A stretch of 64,000 nucleotides of DNA from an uncultured Porphyromonas sp. (GTDB taxonomy: Bacteria > Bacteroidota > Bacteroidia > Bacteroidales > Porphyromonadaceae). The notes beneath the pieces are model-generated. The model worked only from the letters and a program-made list of their open reading frames with translations. It was not told where the DNA came from and searched no databases. This document shows, piece after piece, positions 44,246 to 53,201 of the stretch (the first letter of the stretch is position 1; each line of letters opens with the position of its first letter). The position numbers and the translations under genes are program-made. The stretch is from the NCBI RefSeq assembly GCF_902489635.1, contig NZ_CABUAN010000001.1, positions 62,001-126,000 of the forward strand, read 5' to 3'.

Positions 44246-47200
44246 TCAGATAAAAGATTCAGAAATAATAATTTGAGGGTCACCGATGGCCACTTGGTTG
44301 CCTTCTTTGTACTTGTCTTGCGTGTTATACTCAGACACCAAAGTATCGAGTTTTGATTGCAAAACAAATTCGTCTTGCTTCATTTTCGCCCTATCGTTTT
44401 TATACTCACGGGCCAATTCACGGATGTATCTCGGTAACTTCTGATAGACACCGGCTGTTACAAAAGCCATGAGTGTATCGCAATGCTTCTTGAGAGTAGC
44501 ATCCTGAGAAATCTGCTTCACAGTGCGCAGGAAGTTATTGGCTTCCAACGAGACCTTGTCAAGGTCGGTGCGAACAACCGTATTGGTGTCTGCTACCTCC
44601 ACAAAATCGCGCACATACTTCTCCAAAGCCTTGTTGACATTCTTATAATGTGCTTCTTCGTTCGTGAAGGGCAATGCCTTCTCTTCGGGTTTGGCCCTGA
44701 GATAATCCACGGCATCCAAGAAGTCGATGATATGCACGTTGTTTTCTTCTGCAAGATAGAACTCAGTCTTGACGTTGGATGACACAAAGACAATGGTCTG
44801 GCCTGCACGTTTCTTGTTGTCTCGAAGTACACGGCTCTTCATGGGAAGTGCCTTAATCTTGTGGTAGAGTTTTCGGTCGCTATTATACAGTTCACGCACC
44901 TCACGCAGCAGGGCAATCTTCTTATCTACTGAGTCTTTTACCTTGCTGTCAAAGATTTCAAACTGCCTAACGATTTCTTCCTTAGAATAAATCTGAGCAT
45001 CTTCGCCAAAGGCAGAATGGAAACCTTGCAGCTTCACCAAAGCATTGGCATATAGCTGAATCTCATGGTCACCCTGTTTTGACGGGTAGAACATGTAGTT
45101 GTAGATGTTCTCTGCTTTCGATCCGATACGGTTCACACGACCAATACGCTGCATCAGTCTGGTGGCATTCCAAGGTGAATCGTAGTTGATGATAACATTG
45201 GAACGGTGCAAGTTGACTCCTTCGGCCAATACATCCGACGTGATGATGATATTGTATTCACGACTATCTGTGCTGTCGTTGGCATCAAAGTTATGTTTGA
45301 TGCGCTCCTTCATGTCGTTACGGTTCTTAGCCGTTACCATCAGTACGTCATTGCGCCCCAGCTCTTCGGTCAGTCGACCGTAAAGATAGGTCAGGGTATC
45401 TACACTTTCAGAGAAGATGACCAGTTTCTCTTCAGGGTTTTTATCTTTATCCAAAAAGTCTGGCATCAGATGTGCTTTAAACTCGTCGAACTTAGGGTCT
45501 TCGTTTTCTTTTGCCCAGTCTTCATTCAACACCTTCAGGAGTTTGACATCATTCTCAAGCATTTCTCGGAATGAGGGGTCGAAATCATCTGCTTTGAAGA
45601 GGAACTCACTTTCATTATATCCCTTACTAATAGCAAATTCAATAATTTCGTCCAGTTCCAGATCCTTCATCATCAAGTCTTTGACGTTGAGTTTAGGGGC
45701 AATGACGACCTTGTCTTCCTCGAACATCTTGATCATATCCTGCGTGATGCGCAGCAGTGTGGCCAATGATTTCTTGAAGGCATAGAAAGAGCTTTCCAGT
45801 CGTTTCACCATGTGAACACGATAGATGGCTGCCAATGTTTGGGCTACATGAACAGCATTACCAAATCGGGCACGAAATTCGGGCTTCAAGAACTCAATGG
45901 CACGATAACGAGCGTATTCAAGGTGCTTAGGGTTTTCTTCGTCCGAAAGCGTAGCCAGTGTTTCAAAGAAACGCTTGCTGGTGTCTTCATCCATCTTGTA
46001 TTCCAAAGGTACGGGAGGGAAAATGTTAGGGAATACAATGCCCTGTTCCTGAATATCGTTGCAATAATCAGGGTCGTTCAGGATGTTGTTACGTGTACGA
46101 CGTACAGTTACCTTATCAATCACCTTCTTACGAATATTGTCATAGAGTTTATCCACATCATCCGTCACATTGCGTGTCTCACGCTCCTTCATCAGCTTCT
46201 TGTAGTCCGTGATAATGGGAGTGAAGAATGCCTTCAAGTTGGGCACACCATCAATCGTGCAACTTTGGCTATTCTGAAAGAGCAGGAGCTGATTGAGCAA
46301 GTCCTCAGGACGATTGTTCAAAGGGGTAGCAGAAAGCAGCATCACTCGTTTCTGAGTGCTGCGCAGCAAGCCAGGGTTACAGCAAGGCGACTTGCAGATT
46401 TTCTGTAGTTCGTCATATTTGTTGGCGCTATCGCTACGGAAGCCGTGCGCTTCGTCCACGATAATAAGGTCAAATTCTTCCTTATCCTTATACTGGTCTT
46501 TCCCTTCAAGGATTTTATTTAAGCTACCATTGGTGATGAATTGGGCGTGCTTCTTGATACCAAACAACTTAAACGTGCTCTTCCAGTTATCTTCCAGAGC
46601 AGGAGGATATACAACCAAAATGCTGGTATTACGACCATTGGCTTCTATGTAGCGCTTAGCTATCATAGTAGCAATCATTGTCTTACCAAGACCAACGACG
46701 TCGGCAAGGAAGCATCCGTTGTGGTCGAGAAGCATCTGATACCCCTGTATTACAGCGTCCTTTTGGTACTTCAAATCTTTGACACCATCAGGGAGTTGAA
46801 TCGTGAAATCATCTTCGACCTGATCACCAAAGGCATCGATGAGTACTTTGATGAACAGTTCGTAGGGAGTTGGCTGATAGCCCAAATAGGTTTTCTTTTT
46901 GAAGGCATCAATATCATCAAGCGTCAAAGGCACACCTTCTTCCCATAATCTTTTGAACTCCTCATGGCAAAAGTCAACATCTTCAAAGTCCTTCATGGAT
47001 ACGTTCAGCTCATATCTTGGCGGTTGTGTCAAGCCCAGACCTGAATCAGAGATATTTGACGAACCCATGATAACCCAACCATCCGTATTCTCATTATGGT
47101 TATTGGGTAGGCATAGATAGAACTTGGCATGTAAATTCTTTGAAGCATGAATGCGCATTTGCAGGCGACCATCAGCTATGTCTTGAATCATGGTCATGAT

Positions 47201-47548
47201 ACCTTCTTCCACTTCGGGGGTGTAACGAGCATTCTTAATATCCTCCACAAAGTCTTGTTCATAGATACTCATGGCTTTCTCCTCGTCAGAGAGGAAGAGC
47301 AGAGCCTTGTTGTGCCTGCGGAATATATCATCGATGTTGATACCCACTAATATCTTGATTTCTTCCACATCCTTACCATCGCCACCTTCTAACTCCTTGC
47401 GGAGCTTGAAGTAGCCAGACGAGCGGAAGAAGCCTACGACAGCCAGAAATCGGTCGAAGTTAGGCATATTCTGTGCAATGCCCCTCAATTTTGCAAAGAG
47501 GGAGTTGCCATCTGTATTATTGAAAAAATGAGTTCTAGCCATACACAT
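44246..47548 (-). CDS. PLD-nuclease / SNF2-type helicase fusion
   Basis: This 1100-aa protein joins a phospholipase-D-like nuclease to a superfamily 2 helicase. The PLD motif HAKFYLCLP followed by GSSNISDSG (about residues 144-170) fits the HxK...GSxN active site. The helicase has motif I DVVGLGKT near 288, motif II VDEAHGF near 364, motif III LLSATPLNN near 403 and the C-terminal motifs VIFSESVDTL, SDVLAEGVNL and QRIGRVNRIG near 800. Such proteins occur beside DNA methylases in restriction-like systems and probably translocate on or cut unmodified DNA. The ATG overlaps the XRE stop (TAATG), indicating coupled translation. A second ATG two codons later is possible. Confidence 0.88.
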   Translation of the reverse strand: MCMARTHFFNNTDGNSLFAKLRGIAQNMPNFDRFLAVVGFFRSSGYFKLRKELEGGDGKDVEEIKILVGINIDDIFRRHNKALLFLSDEEKAMSIYEQDFVEDIKNARYTPEVEEGIMTMIQDIADGRLQMRIHASKNLHAKFYLCLPNNHNENTDGWVIMGSSNISDSGLGLTQPPRYELNVSMKDFEDVDFCHEEFKRLWEEGVPLTLDDIDAFKKKTYLGYQPTPYELFIKVLIDAFGDQVEDDFTIQLPDGVKDLKYQKDAVIQGYQMLLDHNGCFLADVVGLGKTMIATMIAKRYIEANGRNTSILVVYPPALEDNWKSTFKLFGIKKHAQFITNGSLNKILEGKDQYKDKEEFDLIIVDEAHGFRSDSANKYDELQKICKSPCCNPGLLRSTQKRVMLLSATPLNNRPEDLLNQLLLFQNSQSCTIDGVPNLKAFFTPIITDYKKLMKERETRNVTDDVDKLYDNIRKKVIDKVTVRRTRNNILNDPDYCNDIQEQGIVFPNIFPPVPLEYKMDEDTSKRFFETLATLSDEENPKHLEYARYRAIEFLKPEFRARFGNAVHVAQTLAAIYRVHMVKRLESSFYAFKKSLATLLRITQDMIKMFEEDKVVIAPKLNVKDLMMKDLELDEIIEFAISKGYNESEFLFKADDFDPSFREMLENDVKLLKVLNEDWAKENEDPKFDEFKAHLMPDFLDKDKNPEEKLVIFSESVDTLTYLYGRLTEELGRNDVLMVTAKNRNDMKERIKHNFDANDSTDSREYNIIITSDVLAEGVNLHRSNVIINYDSPWNATRLMQRIGRVNRIGSKAENIYNYMFYPSKQGDHEIQLYANALVKLQGFHSAFGEDAQIYSKEEIVRQFEIFDSKVKDSVDKKIALLREVRELYNSDRKLYHKIKALPMKSRVLRDNKKRAGQTIVFVSSNVKTEFYLAEENNVHIIDFLDAVDYLRAKPEEKALPFTNEEAHYKNVNKALEKYVRDFVEVADTNTVVRTDLDKVSLEANNFLRTVKQISQDATLKKHCDTLMAFVTAGVYQKLPRYIRELAREYKNDRAKMKQDEFVLQSKLDTLVSEYNTQDKYKEGNQVAIGDPQIIISESFI

Positions 47549-47766
47549 TAATTGTTCGTCTCTCGTTCTTCTTTGTCAGTAATCAGGTCTTTCAAATCGA
47601 CATTCAGTATCTTACCTATTTCAGCGAGTGTATTCAAACTCGGCTGTAGCCTTTGACTACAATAGGCATTTACAGTACTAAAATGACAGCCCAACTGCTT
47701 GGCTAACCAAGTTTGAGTTGTGCCCCGACTATCAAGCACTTCTTTTATACGATTCAGCTTTTCCAT
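47548..47766 (-). CDS. XRE-family HTH regulator of the defence-like operon
   Basis: This 72-aa DNA-binding protein has a Cro/CI helix-turn-helix (LAKQLGCHFSTVNAYCSQRLQ), ending in an acidic tail. I start at ATG 47766. An upstream in-frame TTG at 47793 falls inside the predicted -7 promoter box and so cannot be in the message. The gene overlaps the helicase ATG by one base. As the first gene of the operon it probably represses its own promoter, as small controller proteins of restriction systems do. The repressor role is inferred from position and fold. Confidence 0.88.
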   Translation of the reverse strand: MEKLNRIKEVLDSRGTTQTWLAKQLGCHFSTVNAYCSQRLQPSLNTLAEIGKILNVDLKDLITDKEERETNN

Positions 47767-47790
47767 ATAAAAATCTATATTGATGGCATG

Positions 47791-47822
47791 CAAATGTAGC
47801 GAACTTTATGCTATACCACAAA
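47791..47822 (-). promoter_or_regulatory. Promoter of the defence-like operon
   Basis: On the minus strand TTTG (47822-47819) is followed after exactly 20 bp by TACATTTG (47798-47791), a full Bacteroidetes -33/-7 promoter. Transcription would start near 47784, giving an XRE leader of about 18 nt. A tandem or dyad operator is not obvious. Confidence 0.8.
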
Positions 47823-47845
47823 CTTAATACGTTAAATCTGCGATT

Positions 47846-47877
47846 TTTGGTGCTACACTTGCTATTTAGTACCTTTG
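47846..47877 (+). promoter_or_regulatory. Promoter of nspC
   Basis: TTTG at 47846-47849 and TACCTTTG at 47870-47877 are separated by exactly 20 bp, a perfect Bacteroidetes promoter. The predicted start of transcription near 47884 leaves a leader of only about 10-20 nt before the ATG codons at 47894 and 47903. Confidence 0.8.
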
Positions 47878-47893
47878 CAGGAGATTAAGTACT

Positions 47894-49060
47894 ATGCTCC
47901 CTATGCAACCCCACAAGATGACCACACCTTACTACCTACTAGAGGAGTCTCTCCTGAGACGTAACCTCGAGCTGATACGATCCGTAGCAGAGCGGGCGGG
48001 CGTGGAGATTATCTTAGCCTTCAAGGCGTACGCTCTCTGGCGCACCTTCCCTATATTTAAGGAGTACATCCACGCCAGCACGGCTAGCTCGCCGTGGGAG
48101 GCTCGCCTAGGCTACGAGGAGATGGGAGCGCCCGTGCATGCCTACACACCCGCTTACAGCGAGGACAATATCGCAGACTTCGTGCGCTACAGTAGTCATA
48201 TCACGCTCAACTCGCCCACCCAGTGGCAGCACTTCGGTCCGGCATCTCCTTACGCCGCCGAGCACATCTCTTACGGTCTGCGACTAAACTTAGCCTACTC
48301 GCCTGTCAAGACGGAGATCTATAACCCCGCCATGCCAGGGACACGCTTCGGCGTGAGTTCCGAGACGCTTCGACAGATGGAGCAAGAGGGTGCTTTGACA
48401 GGACTAGAGGGTGTGCATCTGCACGTCCTTTGCGAAGGTGATGACAAGCAGTTGGAGTCTGTATTGGAGCGTCTCGAGGAGCGCTTTGGCTTTATCCTAG
48501 ACAAGGTGCAGTGGCTCAACCTCGGGGGCGGACACTTGATGACGCATCGGGAGTACGATACGGAGCATCTAGTGGCATTGCTGCGTGCTTTCCGTGAACG
48601 GCACCCAAACCTGAGAATTATCATGGAGCCGGGCAGTGCTTTCGCGTGGCAGACGGGCGACCTCTACGCTCAGGTGGTGGATATTGTTACCAACGACGGC
48701 ATCAAGACGGCGATTATGAACGTCTCCTTCGCCTGCCACATGCCTGACTGTCTTGAGATGCCCTACCATCCAGTCGTGGAGGGTGCCACACAGTGCGATA
48801 CACCCGAGGCTGGCACGCACAGCTACCGTCTAGGAGGCAATAGCTGTCTGAGCGGCGACTATATGGGCTACTGGACCTTCGACCATCCGCTGGATATTGG
48901 CGAGACGCTCGTCCTCAAGGATATGCTACACTACACGACGGTCAAGACGAACATGTTCAACGGGGTACAGCATCCCGCCATTGCGCTGCGTCATCTTGAC
49001 GGCTCCGTGGAGACGCTCCGTAGCTTTGACTACTCGGACTACAAGTCTCGCATGGACTAA
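47894..49060 (+). CDS. nspC: Carboxynorspermidine decarboxylase
   Basis: NspC is a PLP-dependent fold III decarboxylase that makes norspermidine or spermidine from the carboxy form, the alternative polyamine route of many Bacteroidetes. The 388-aa protein has the PLP lysine in ILAFKAYALW (Lys44), the glycine-rich phosphate loop LNLGGGHLM near 210, EPGSAFAWQTG near 246, and the active-site cysteine region GNSCLSGDYMGYW near 315. The partner carboxynorspermidine dehydrogenase is not in the window. Starts at 47894, 47903 (M4) or 47918 (M9) are all possible; the family alignment favours one near MTTPYYLLEE. Confidence 0.92.
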   Translation: MLPMQPHKMTTPYYLLEESLLRRNLELIRSVAERAGVEIILAFKAYALWRTFPIFKEYIHASTASSPWEARLGYEEMGAPVHAYTPAYSEDNIADFVRYSSHITLNSPTQWQHFGPASPYAAEHISYGLRLNLAYSPVKTEIYNPAMPGTRFGVSSETLRQMEQEGALTGLEGVHLHVLCEGDDKQLESVLERLEERFGFILDKVQWLNLGGGHLMTHREYDTEHLVALLRAFRERHPNLRIIMEPGSAFAWQTGDLYAQVVDIVTNDGIKTAIMNVSFACHMPDCLEMPYHPVVEGATQCDTPEAGTHSYRLGGNSCLSGDYMGYWTFDHPLDIGETLVLKDMLHYTTVKTNMFNGVQHPAIALRHLDGSVETLRSFDYSDYKSRMD

Positions 49061-49089
49061 TCATTAAACCTAGAAGAAAGAGACCAACT

Positions 49090-50049
49090 ATGGGACTATT
49101 CGGACTATTCTCAAAAAAGAAGAAAGAGACACTCGACACAGGTCTTGAAAAGAGCAAGACCTCAATGGTAGACAAGCTGACTCGTGCCGTAGCTGGCAAG
49201 AGCAAGGTCGATGATGAGATCCTCGACGACCTGGAGGACATACTCGTGACCAGTGATGTGGGCGTAGACACAACGCTCAAAATCATCAAGCGTATCGAAG
49301 AGCGTGTGGCTCGTGACAAATATGTCGGCACGAGCGAGCTCAAAAGCATCCTGCGTGACGAAGTCGCGGCACTCCTTGCGGAGAATGGCACGACCGATGG
49401 AGAGAGCTTCACACTCCCCGCAGATGCGCATCCTTACGTCATCATGGTCGTTGGCGTCAACGGCGTGGGCAAGACAACCACCATCGGCAAGCTCGCCTAT
49501 CAGTTCAAGCAGCAGGGCAAGCGCATCGTACTGGGTGCTGCGGACACCTTCCGTGCAGCTGCCATCGAGCAGCTAGAGATATGGGGAGAGCGTGTCGGCG
49601 TGCCAGTCATCAAGCAGCAGATGGGCTCGGATCCCGCTTCGGTAGCTTTCGATACACTTCAGTCGGCTGTGGCGCAGGATGCCGATGTGGTCATCATCGA
49701 TACGGCTGGTCGTCTACACAACCAGGTGAGCCTGATGAACGAGCTCTCTAAAATCAAGCGTGTCATGGCAAAGGTAGTTCCCGATGCTCCACACGAAGTA
49801 CTCCTCGTCCTCGATGGCTCTACGGGTCAGAATGCCTTCGAGCAGGCGAAGCAGTTTACCGCAGCCACCGATGTCTCTGCGCTTGCTATCACGAAGCTCG
49901 ACGGCACGGCAAAGGGCGGTGTCGTCATAGGCATCTCCGACCAGTTTAAGGTACCGGTCAAGTATATCGGACTAGGCGAGAAGATTGAGGACCTACAAGT
50001 CTTTCGCAAGCGTGAGTTCGTCGACTCCATCTTTGGCGATGAGCTTTAG
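49090..50049 (+). CDS. ftsY: Signal recognition particle receptor FtsY
   Basis: FtsY is the GTPase that docks SRP-ribosome complexes at the inner membrane. The 319-aa protein has a short basic N-terminus (KKKKE near residue 8) and a helical N domain. The SRP GTPase G domain shows G1 GVNGVGKTTTIGKLA near 117, DTFRAAA near 155, DTAGRLHNQ near 202, TKLDGTAKGG near 265 and the closing GLGEKIEDL near 297. The long acidic A domain of E. coli FtsY is missing, as is common. It is followed by rimO after 18 bp. Confidence 0.95.
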   Translation: MGLFGLFSKKKKETLDTGLEKSKTSMVDKLTRAVAGKSKVDDEILDDLEDILVTSDVGVDTTLKIIKRIEERVARDKYVGTSELKSILRDEVAALLAENGTTDGESFTLPADAHPYVIMVVGVNGVGKTTTIGKLAYQFKQQGKRIVLGAADTFRAAAIEQLEIWGERVGVPVIKQQMGSDPASVAFDTLQSAVAQDADVVIIDTAGRLHNQVSLMNELSKIKRVMAKVVPDAPHEVLLVLDGSTGQNAFEQAKQFTAATDVSALAITKLDGTAKGGVVIGISDQFKVPVKYIGLGEKIEDLQVFRKREFVDSIFGDEL

Positions 50050-50067
50050 CCCAGTAGCAGCTCTGCG

Positions 50068-51399
50068 ATGATTGCCAACCAAATAGATGTCATCAGTCTA
50101 GGGTGCTCTAAGAACCTCGTCGACTCCGATGCGCTCATGCATCGGCTCGCTCAGTACGGCTACACGCTACGTCACGACCCCGAGGAACTGACCGGTGAGA
50201 TAGCCGTCGTCAACACCTGTGGCTTCATACAGGCGGCTCAGGAGGAGTCGATCAACCTGATCCTCTCTCTCATTGAGGCAAAAAAAGAGGGTCGCATCCG
50301 GGCTGTCTATGTGATGGGCTGCCTGGGCGAACGCTTTCGTGAGGAGCTAACCGCCGAGCTCCCTGAGGTGGACAAGATCTATGGCAAGTATGACTGGAAG
50401 CAACTCATCACCGACCTAGGGCCGGCACTCAGCGCAGATGGTGCCACGCCACTATCCTACCGAACGCCTCCGCCTAGCGTCACGCCTCGACACTATAGCT
50501 ACATCAAGATCTCTGAGGGGTGCGATCGCACCTGCTCTTACTGCGCTATCCCGCTCATCACCGGCCCTCATCACTCCCGTCCCATGGAGGAGATAGTCCG
50601 AGAGGTCGAAGGGCGCGTCGCCGCGGGCTGTCGGGAGTTTCAGATCATCGCTCAGGATAGCACTTATTATGGTGTAGACCTTTACCAAAAGCAAGCTATC
50701 GCTCCCCTACTGGACCGCCTGGCTCAGGTAAAGGGCGCTCACTGGCTCAGACTACACTACGCCTATCCGAACCACTTCCCCCTTGCGTTGCTAGATGTGA
50801 TGGCAGAGCATGACAACATCTGCAAGTACCTCGACCTCGCACTCCAGCACAGTAGCAATCACATGCTTCAGCTGATGCGTCGGCAGATCACCCGTGAGGA
50901 GACCGTCGCCCTGCTAGAGCGCATCCGCGAGCAAGTGCCCGGCATCGCCCTGCGCACCACCATGATGGTCGGGCATCCAGGAGAGACGGACGAAGACTTT
51001 GCCGATCTCCTCGACTTCGTCAACCAGATGCGCTTCGAGCGGCTCGGAGCTTTCCAATACTCCCACGAGGAGGGCACCTACGCTTACAAGCACTACCAAG
51101 ATGACGTCCCGCCAGAGGTCAAGCAGGAGCGCTACGACGCCCTAATGTCTCTCCAAGCGACCATCTCCGCCAGCGTCAATAGCCGTAGGGTCGGCACCTC
51201 GCTAGAGGTAGTCGTTGACCGAGAGGAAGAAGGCTACTACGTTGGCCGCACCCAGTACGACTCCCCCGAGGTGGACGGCGAAGTGATACTCAGCAGCGAC
51301 CGTCCGCTCCATGTAGGCTCCTTCTACCGAGCTGATATCACAGGCGTAGAGGAGTACGACCTCATCGCAACCACATCCCCAGAGCATCTCATCCTATGA
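50068..51399 (+). CDS. rimO: Ribosomal protein S12 methylthiotransferase
   Basis: RimO is a radical-SAM enzyme that adds a methylthio group to an aspartate of ribosomal protein S12. The 443-aa protein has the N-terminal methylthiotransferase domain with three cysteines (SLGCSKNLVDSD, NTCGF, MGCLGER), the radical-SAM cluster motif CDRTCSYC near 152, and a C-terminal TRAM domain ending near 440. It sits between ftsY and the HU-like gene, whose ATG overlaps its stop by 4 bp. Confidence 0.95.
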   Translation: MIANQIDVISLGCSKNLVDSDALMHRLAQYGYTLRHDPEELTGEIAVVNTCGFIQAAQEESINLILSLIEAKKEGRIRAVYVMGCLGERFREELTAELPEVDKIYGKYDWKQLITDLGPALSADGATPLSYRTPPPSVTPRHYSYIKISEGCDRTCSYCAIPLITGPHHSRPMEEIVREVEGRVAAGCREFQIIAQDSTYYGVDLYQKQAIAPLLDRLAQVKGAHWLRLHYAYPNHFPLALLDVMAEHDNICKYLDLALQHSSNHMLQLMRRQITREETVALLERIREQVPGIALRTTMMVGHPGETDEDFADLLDFVNQMRFERLGAFQYSHEEGTYAYKHYQDDVPPEVKQERYDALMSLQATISASVNSRRVGTSLEVVVDREEEGYYVGRTQYDSPEVDGEVILSSDRPLHVGSFYRADITGVEEYDLIATTSPEHLIL

Positions 51400-52733
51400 T
51401 TACGACCGAACAGTGGCTCCTAGAAGTCGCCGAGCAGAGCCAGCTCGCACAGACCACCTGCCAGCAACTATGGAGCGACCTCACTGCGCTACTCATCGGG
51501 CGGCTCACTCAGGGGAGCACCAGCTATATGCGTAGCGTCGGCCTCTGGTCCGCAGAGAGTCACAGCGCCTTCATCGCTCTACTGCCTAGTGGCGAGCGCT
51601 ACTTGATGCCCCCGCGCGTGACGCCACGCATCACCAACCAAGAGCAACCACTCTCTGCCGAGGAGATCGGCGAACTACTTGCAAAAGGGGCGACCCAGAT
51701 ACCGCAGACCATCCAGAGCTTCTACAACAATGTCACGAAGCTCTTTGAGATGCACGAGCGACTAGGACACACCCTCGAGTGGGCTTCACTAGGCACCTTC
51801 GCCCCACAGTCCATAGCGGGTGAAGAGGAGGACTGCGAGACCAGCTACGCCTTCACACCCTGCGACGAATTGCTCCGGCAGGTCAACAAGCCCTTTGAGA
51901 TGTTTGCCCCCACGCTGCTCAAGGAGGGCGTTCACTGGCCCGATGTCGAGGAGTACCCGGCCGAGAGCCTAGAGCAGGCTTACCCATCCATCATCTCCAG
52001 TCGTATCGCCGAGAGCGCAGACGTACCCCAACCAGTGGCCACTCCGCCCGCTTGGACGCCTCAATCTCAAGCCGAAACTCCCACTACGCCACCACCCTTC
52101 CCCACTAGCGAAAGCAACGAAACAGAAACCGTCGTTGCCACGCCACCGCTTCCTCCAACTAGCGAAAGCAACGAGCCTGAAGCTACTGTCACCACGCCAC
52201 CGCCTTATCGAAAAGAGGAGCCACAAGAGAGTCAGCCCACCCCTTCCGAGCGAACGAATCGCAGGCTGTGGCTTTGGATCGTCATCCCACTAGTCGCTGT
52301 CCTACTGATGGCACTACTGCTGTGGTTCTTCGTCTTCGGCAGAGAAGAGAGGACGCAGAATCCAGTCGCCACGCCACCAGCCAGTACCACAGCACCCGTT
52401 GAGAAGACTCCGACGATAGACACCGTCGCACCCATCGATAGCGTCGCACCACCTGCCGACACGACTGCTCAGCAGGAGATCCTCACCACCGTGACCCTCG
52501 GCAATGGCGACTATCTAGCGCGCTATGCCCGTCGCTACCTAGGTCGTAGTGAGTACTGGATCTACATCTACCTAGCCAATAAGGAGCAGATCGAAGACCC
52601 CGACAACATCCCCCTCGGCACCGAGATCCAGATACCCTCGCCCCAGAGCGTAGGCATCACTGGCGATGAAAAAGCCGACCTCGCCGAGGCTAAGCGCCTC
52701 ATACACGACTACTACAGCAACAAGCCAAAGTAG
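51396..52733 (+). CDS. HU-like domain protein with transmembrane segment and LysM-like C-terminus
   Basis: The 445-aa protein has an unusual order. Residues 1-85 and 85-175 form two degenerate HU/IHF-like modules (LTQGSTSYMRSVGLW and LGHTLEWASLGTFAP are the equivalent strands, ending NKPFEMFAPTLL). A Pro/Thr-rich linker with repeated TSESNE-type units occupies about 205-280. A single membrane helix lies near 284-307 (LWIVIPLVAVLLMALLLWFF), a second Thr/Pro/Ala linker follows, and a LysM-like domain is near 365-425 (GDYLARYARRYLG). The protein could link DNA or RNA to the envelope. That is inference from domain order; the family has no assigned function known to me. Confidence 0.72.
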   Translation: MITTEQWLLEVAEQSQLAQTTCQQLWSDLTALLIGRLTQGSTSYMRSVGLWSAESHSAFIALLPSGERYLMPPRVTPRITNQEQPLSAEEIGELLAKGATQIPQTIQSFYNNVTKLFEMHERLGHTLEWASLGTFAPQSIAGEEEDCETSYAFTPCDELLRQVNKPFEMFAPTLLKEGVHWPDVEEYPAESLEQAYPSIISSRIAESADVPQPVATPPAWTPQSQAETPTTPPPFPTSESNETETVVATPPLPPTSESNEPEATVTTPPPYRKEEPQESQPTPSERTNRRLWLWIVIPLVAVLLMALLLWFFVFGREERTQNPVATPPASTTAPVEKTPTIDTVAPIDSVAPPADTTAQQEILTTVTLGNGDYLARYARRYLGRSEYWIYIYLANKEQIEDPDNIPLGTEIQIPSPQSVGITGDEKADLAEAKRLIHDYYSNKPK

Positions 52734-52864
52734 CTAGCTCGTCACCGCACAGGCTGGCACAGCTGATGAGACTGAGGTAATATGGGTACTAACCCCATAA
52801 CAGCTTAACAGAGACTATCGAATAACTCAGTAGTCTCAGGGAATTAGATTCTAGCAATAACAAA
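52734..52864. terminator. Two hairpins after the HU-like gene
   Basis: TATGGG/CCCATA (52781-52786 with 52794-52799) and GAGACTA/TAGTCTC (52811-52817 with 52831-52837) can each fold. Neither is followed by a strong T run, so a terminator role is tentative. Confidence 0.35.
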
Positions 52865-52985
52865 ATGGCCACGTGGAGGATTTGAAGTCCCCACGTGGCT
52901 GTTTTTCTTTTCCACGTGAGCGAGAGAAGACTCCTCCGAAGTTTCATTCCATTCCTCCTAAGTTTTATTCCTTTCTATTGCTGTC
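52865..52985 (+). repeat. Degenerate CCACGTGG dyad array
   Basis: CCACGTGG cores at 52869 and 52891 (22 bp apart) and CCACGTGA at 52912 are followed by TTCCTCCGAAG and TTCCTCCTAAG units, matching the unit order of the full elements. Leader and tail are absent or unrecognisable. CTAACCTCTAA-type repeats near 53120-53150 resemble the leader of other copies. Confidence 0.8.
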
Positions 52986-53201
52986 CGACTACTCGACTTC
53001 GACCAAACTAGAGTTTCTCCCGTATGAAACTTTAGTTTCACCCAAGTGGTACTGATAGTTAGCTCATTTCTGCAGGACGACCTACTCGATGCCCCCTCAA
53101 AGAACTCCTACTGGACAGCAATAACCTCTCACTTCTAATCTCTAACCTCTAATTCACTACCTTTGCAGTCCAATCTTTGAGTTAACCGTGATTTTATAGA
53201 G
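52986..53201 (+). promoter_or_regulatory. Region upstream of lrgA with a -7 box
   Basis: TACCTTTG at 53158-53165 lies 37 bp before lrgA. No clear -33 TTTG is at the usual distance. The preceding stretch contains only the leader-like CTAACCTCTAA repeats. Confidence 0.45.

Noticed and set aside
40149..47766. Assignment of the methylase/helicase operon to DISARM or BREX
   Set aside because: No drmA/drmB-type or pglZ/brxC-type genes are present. Only an SNF2-PLD helicase and an Eco57I-type methylase are shared in a general way.
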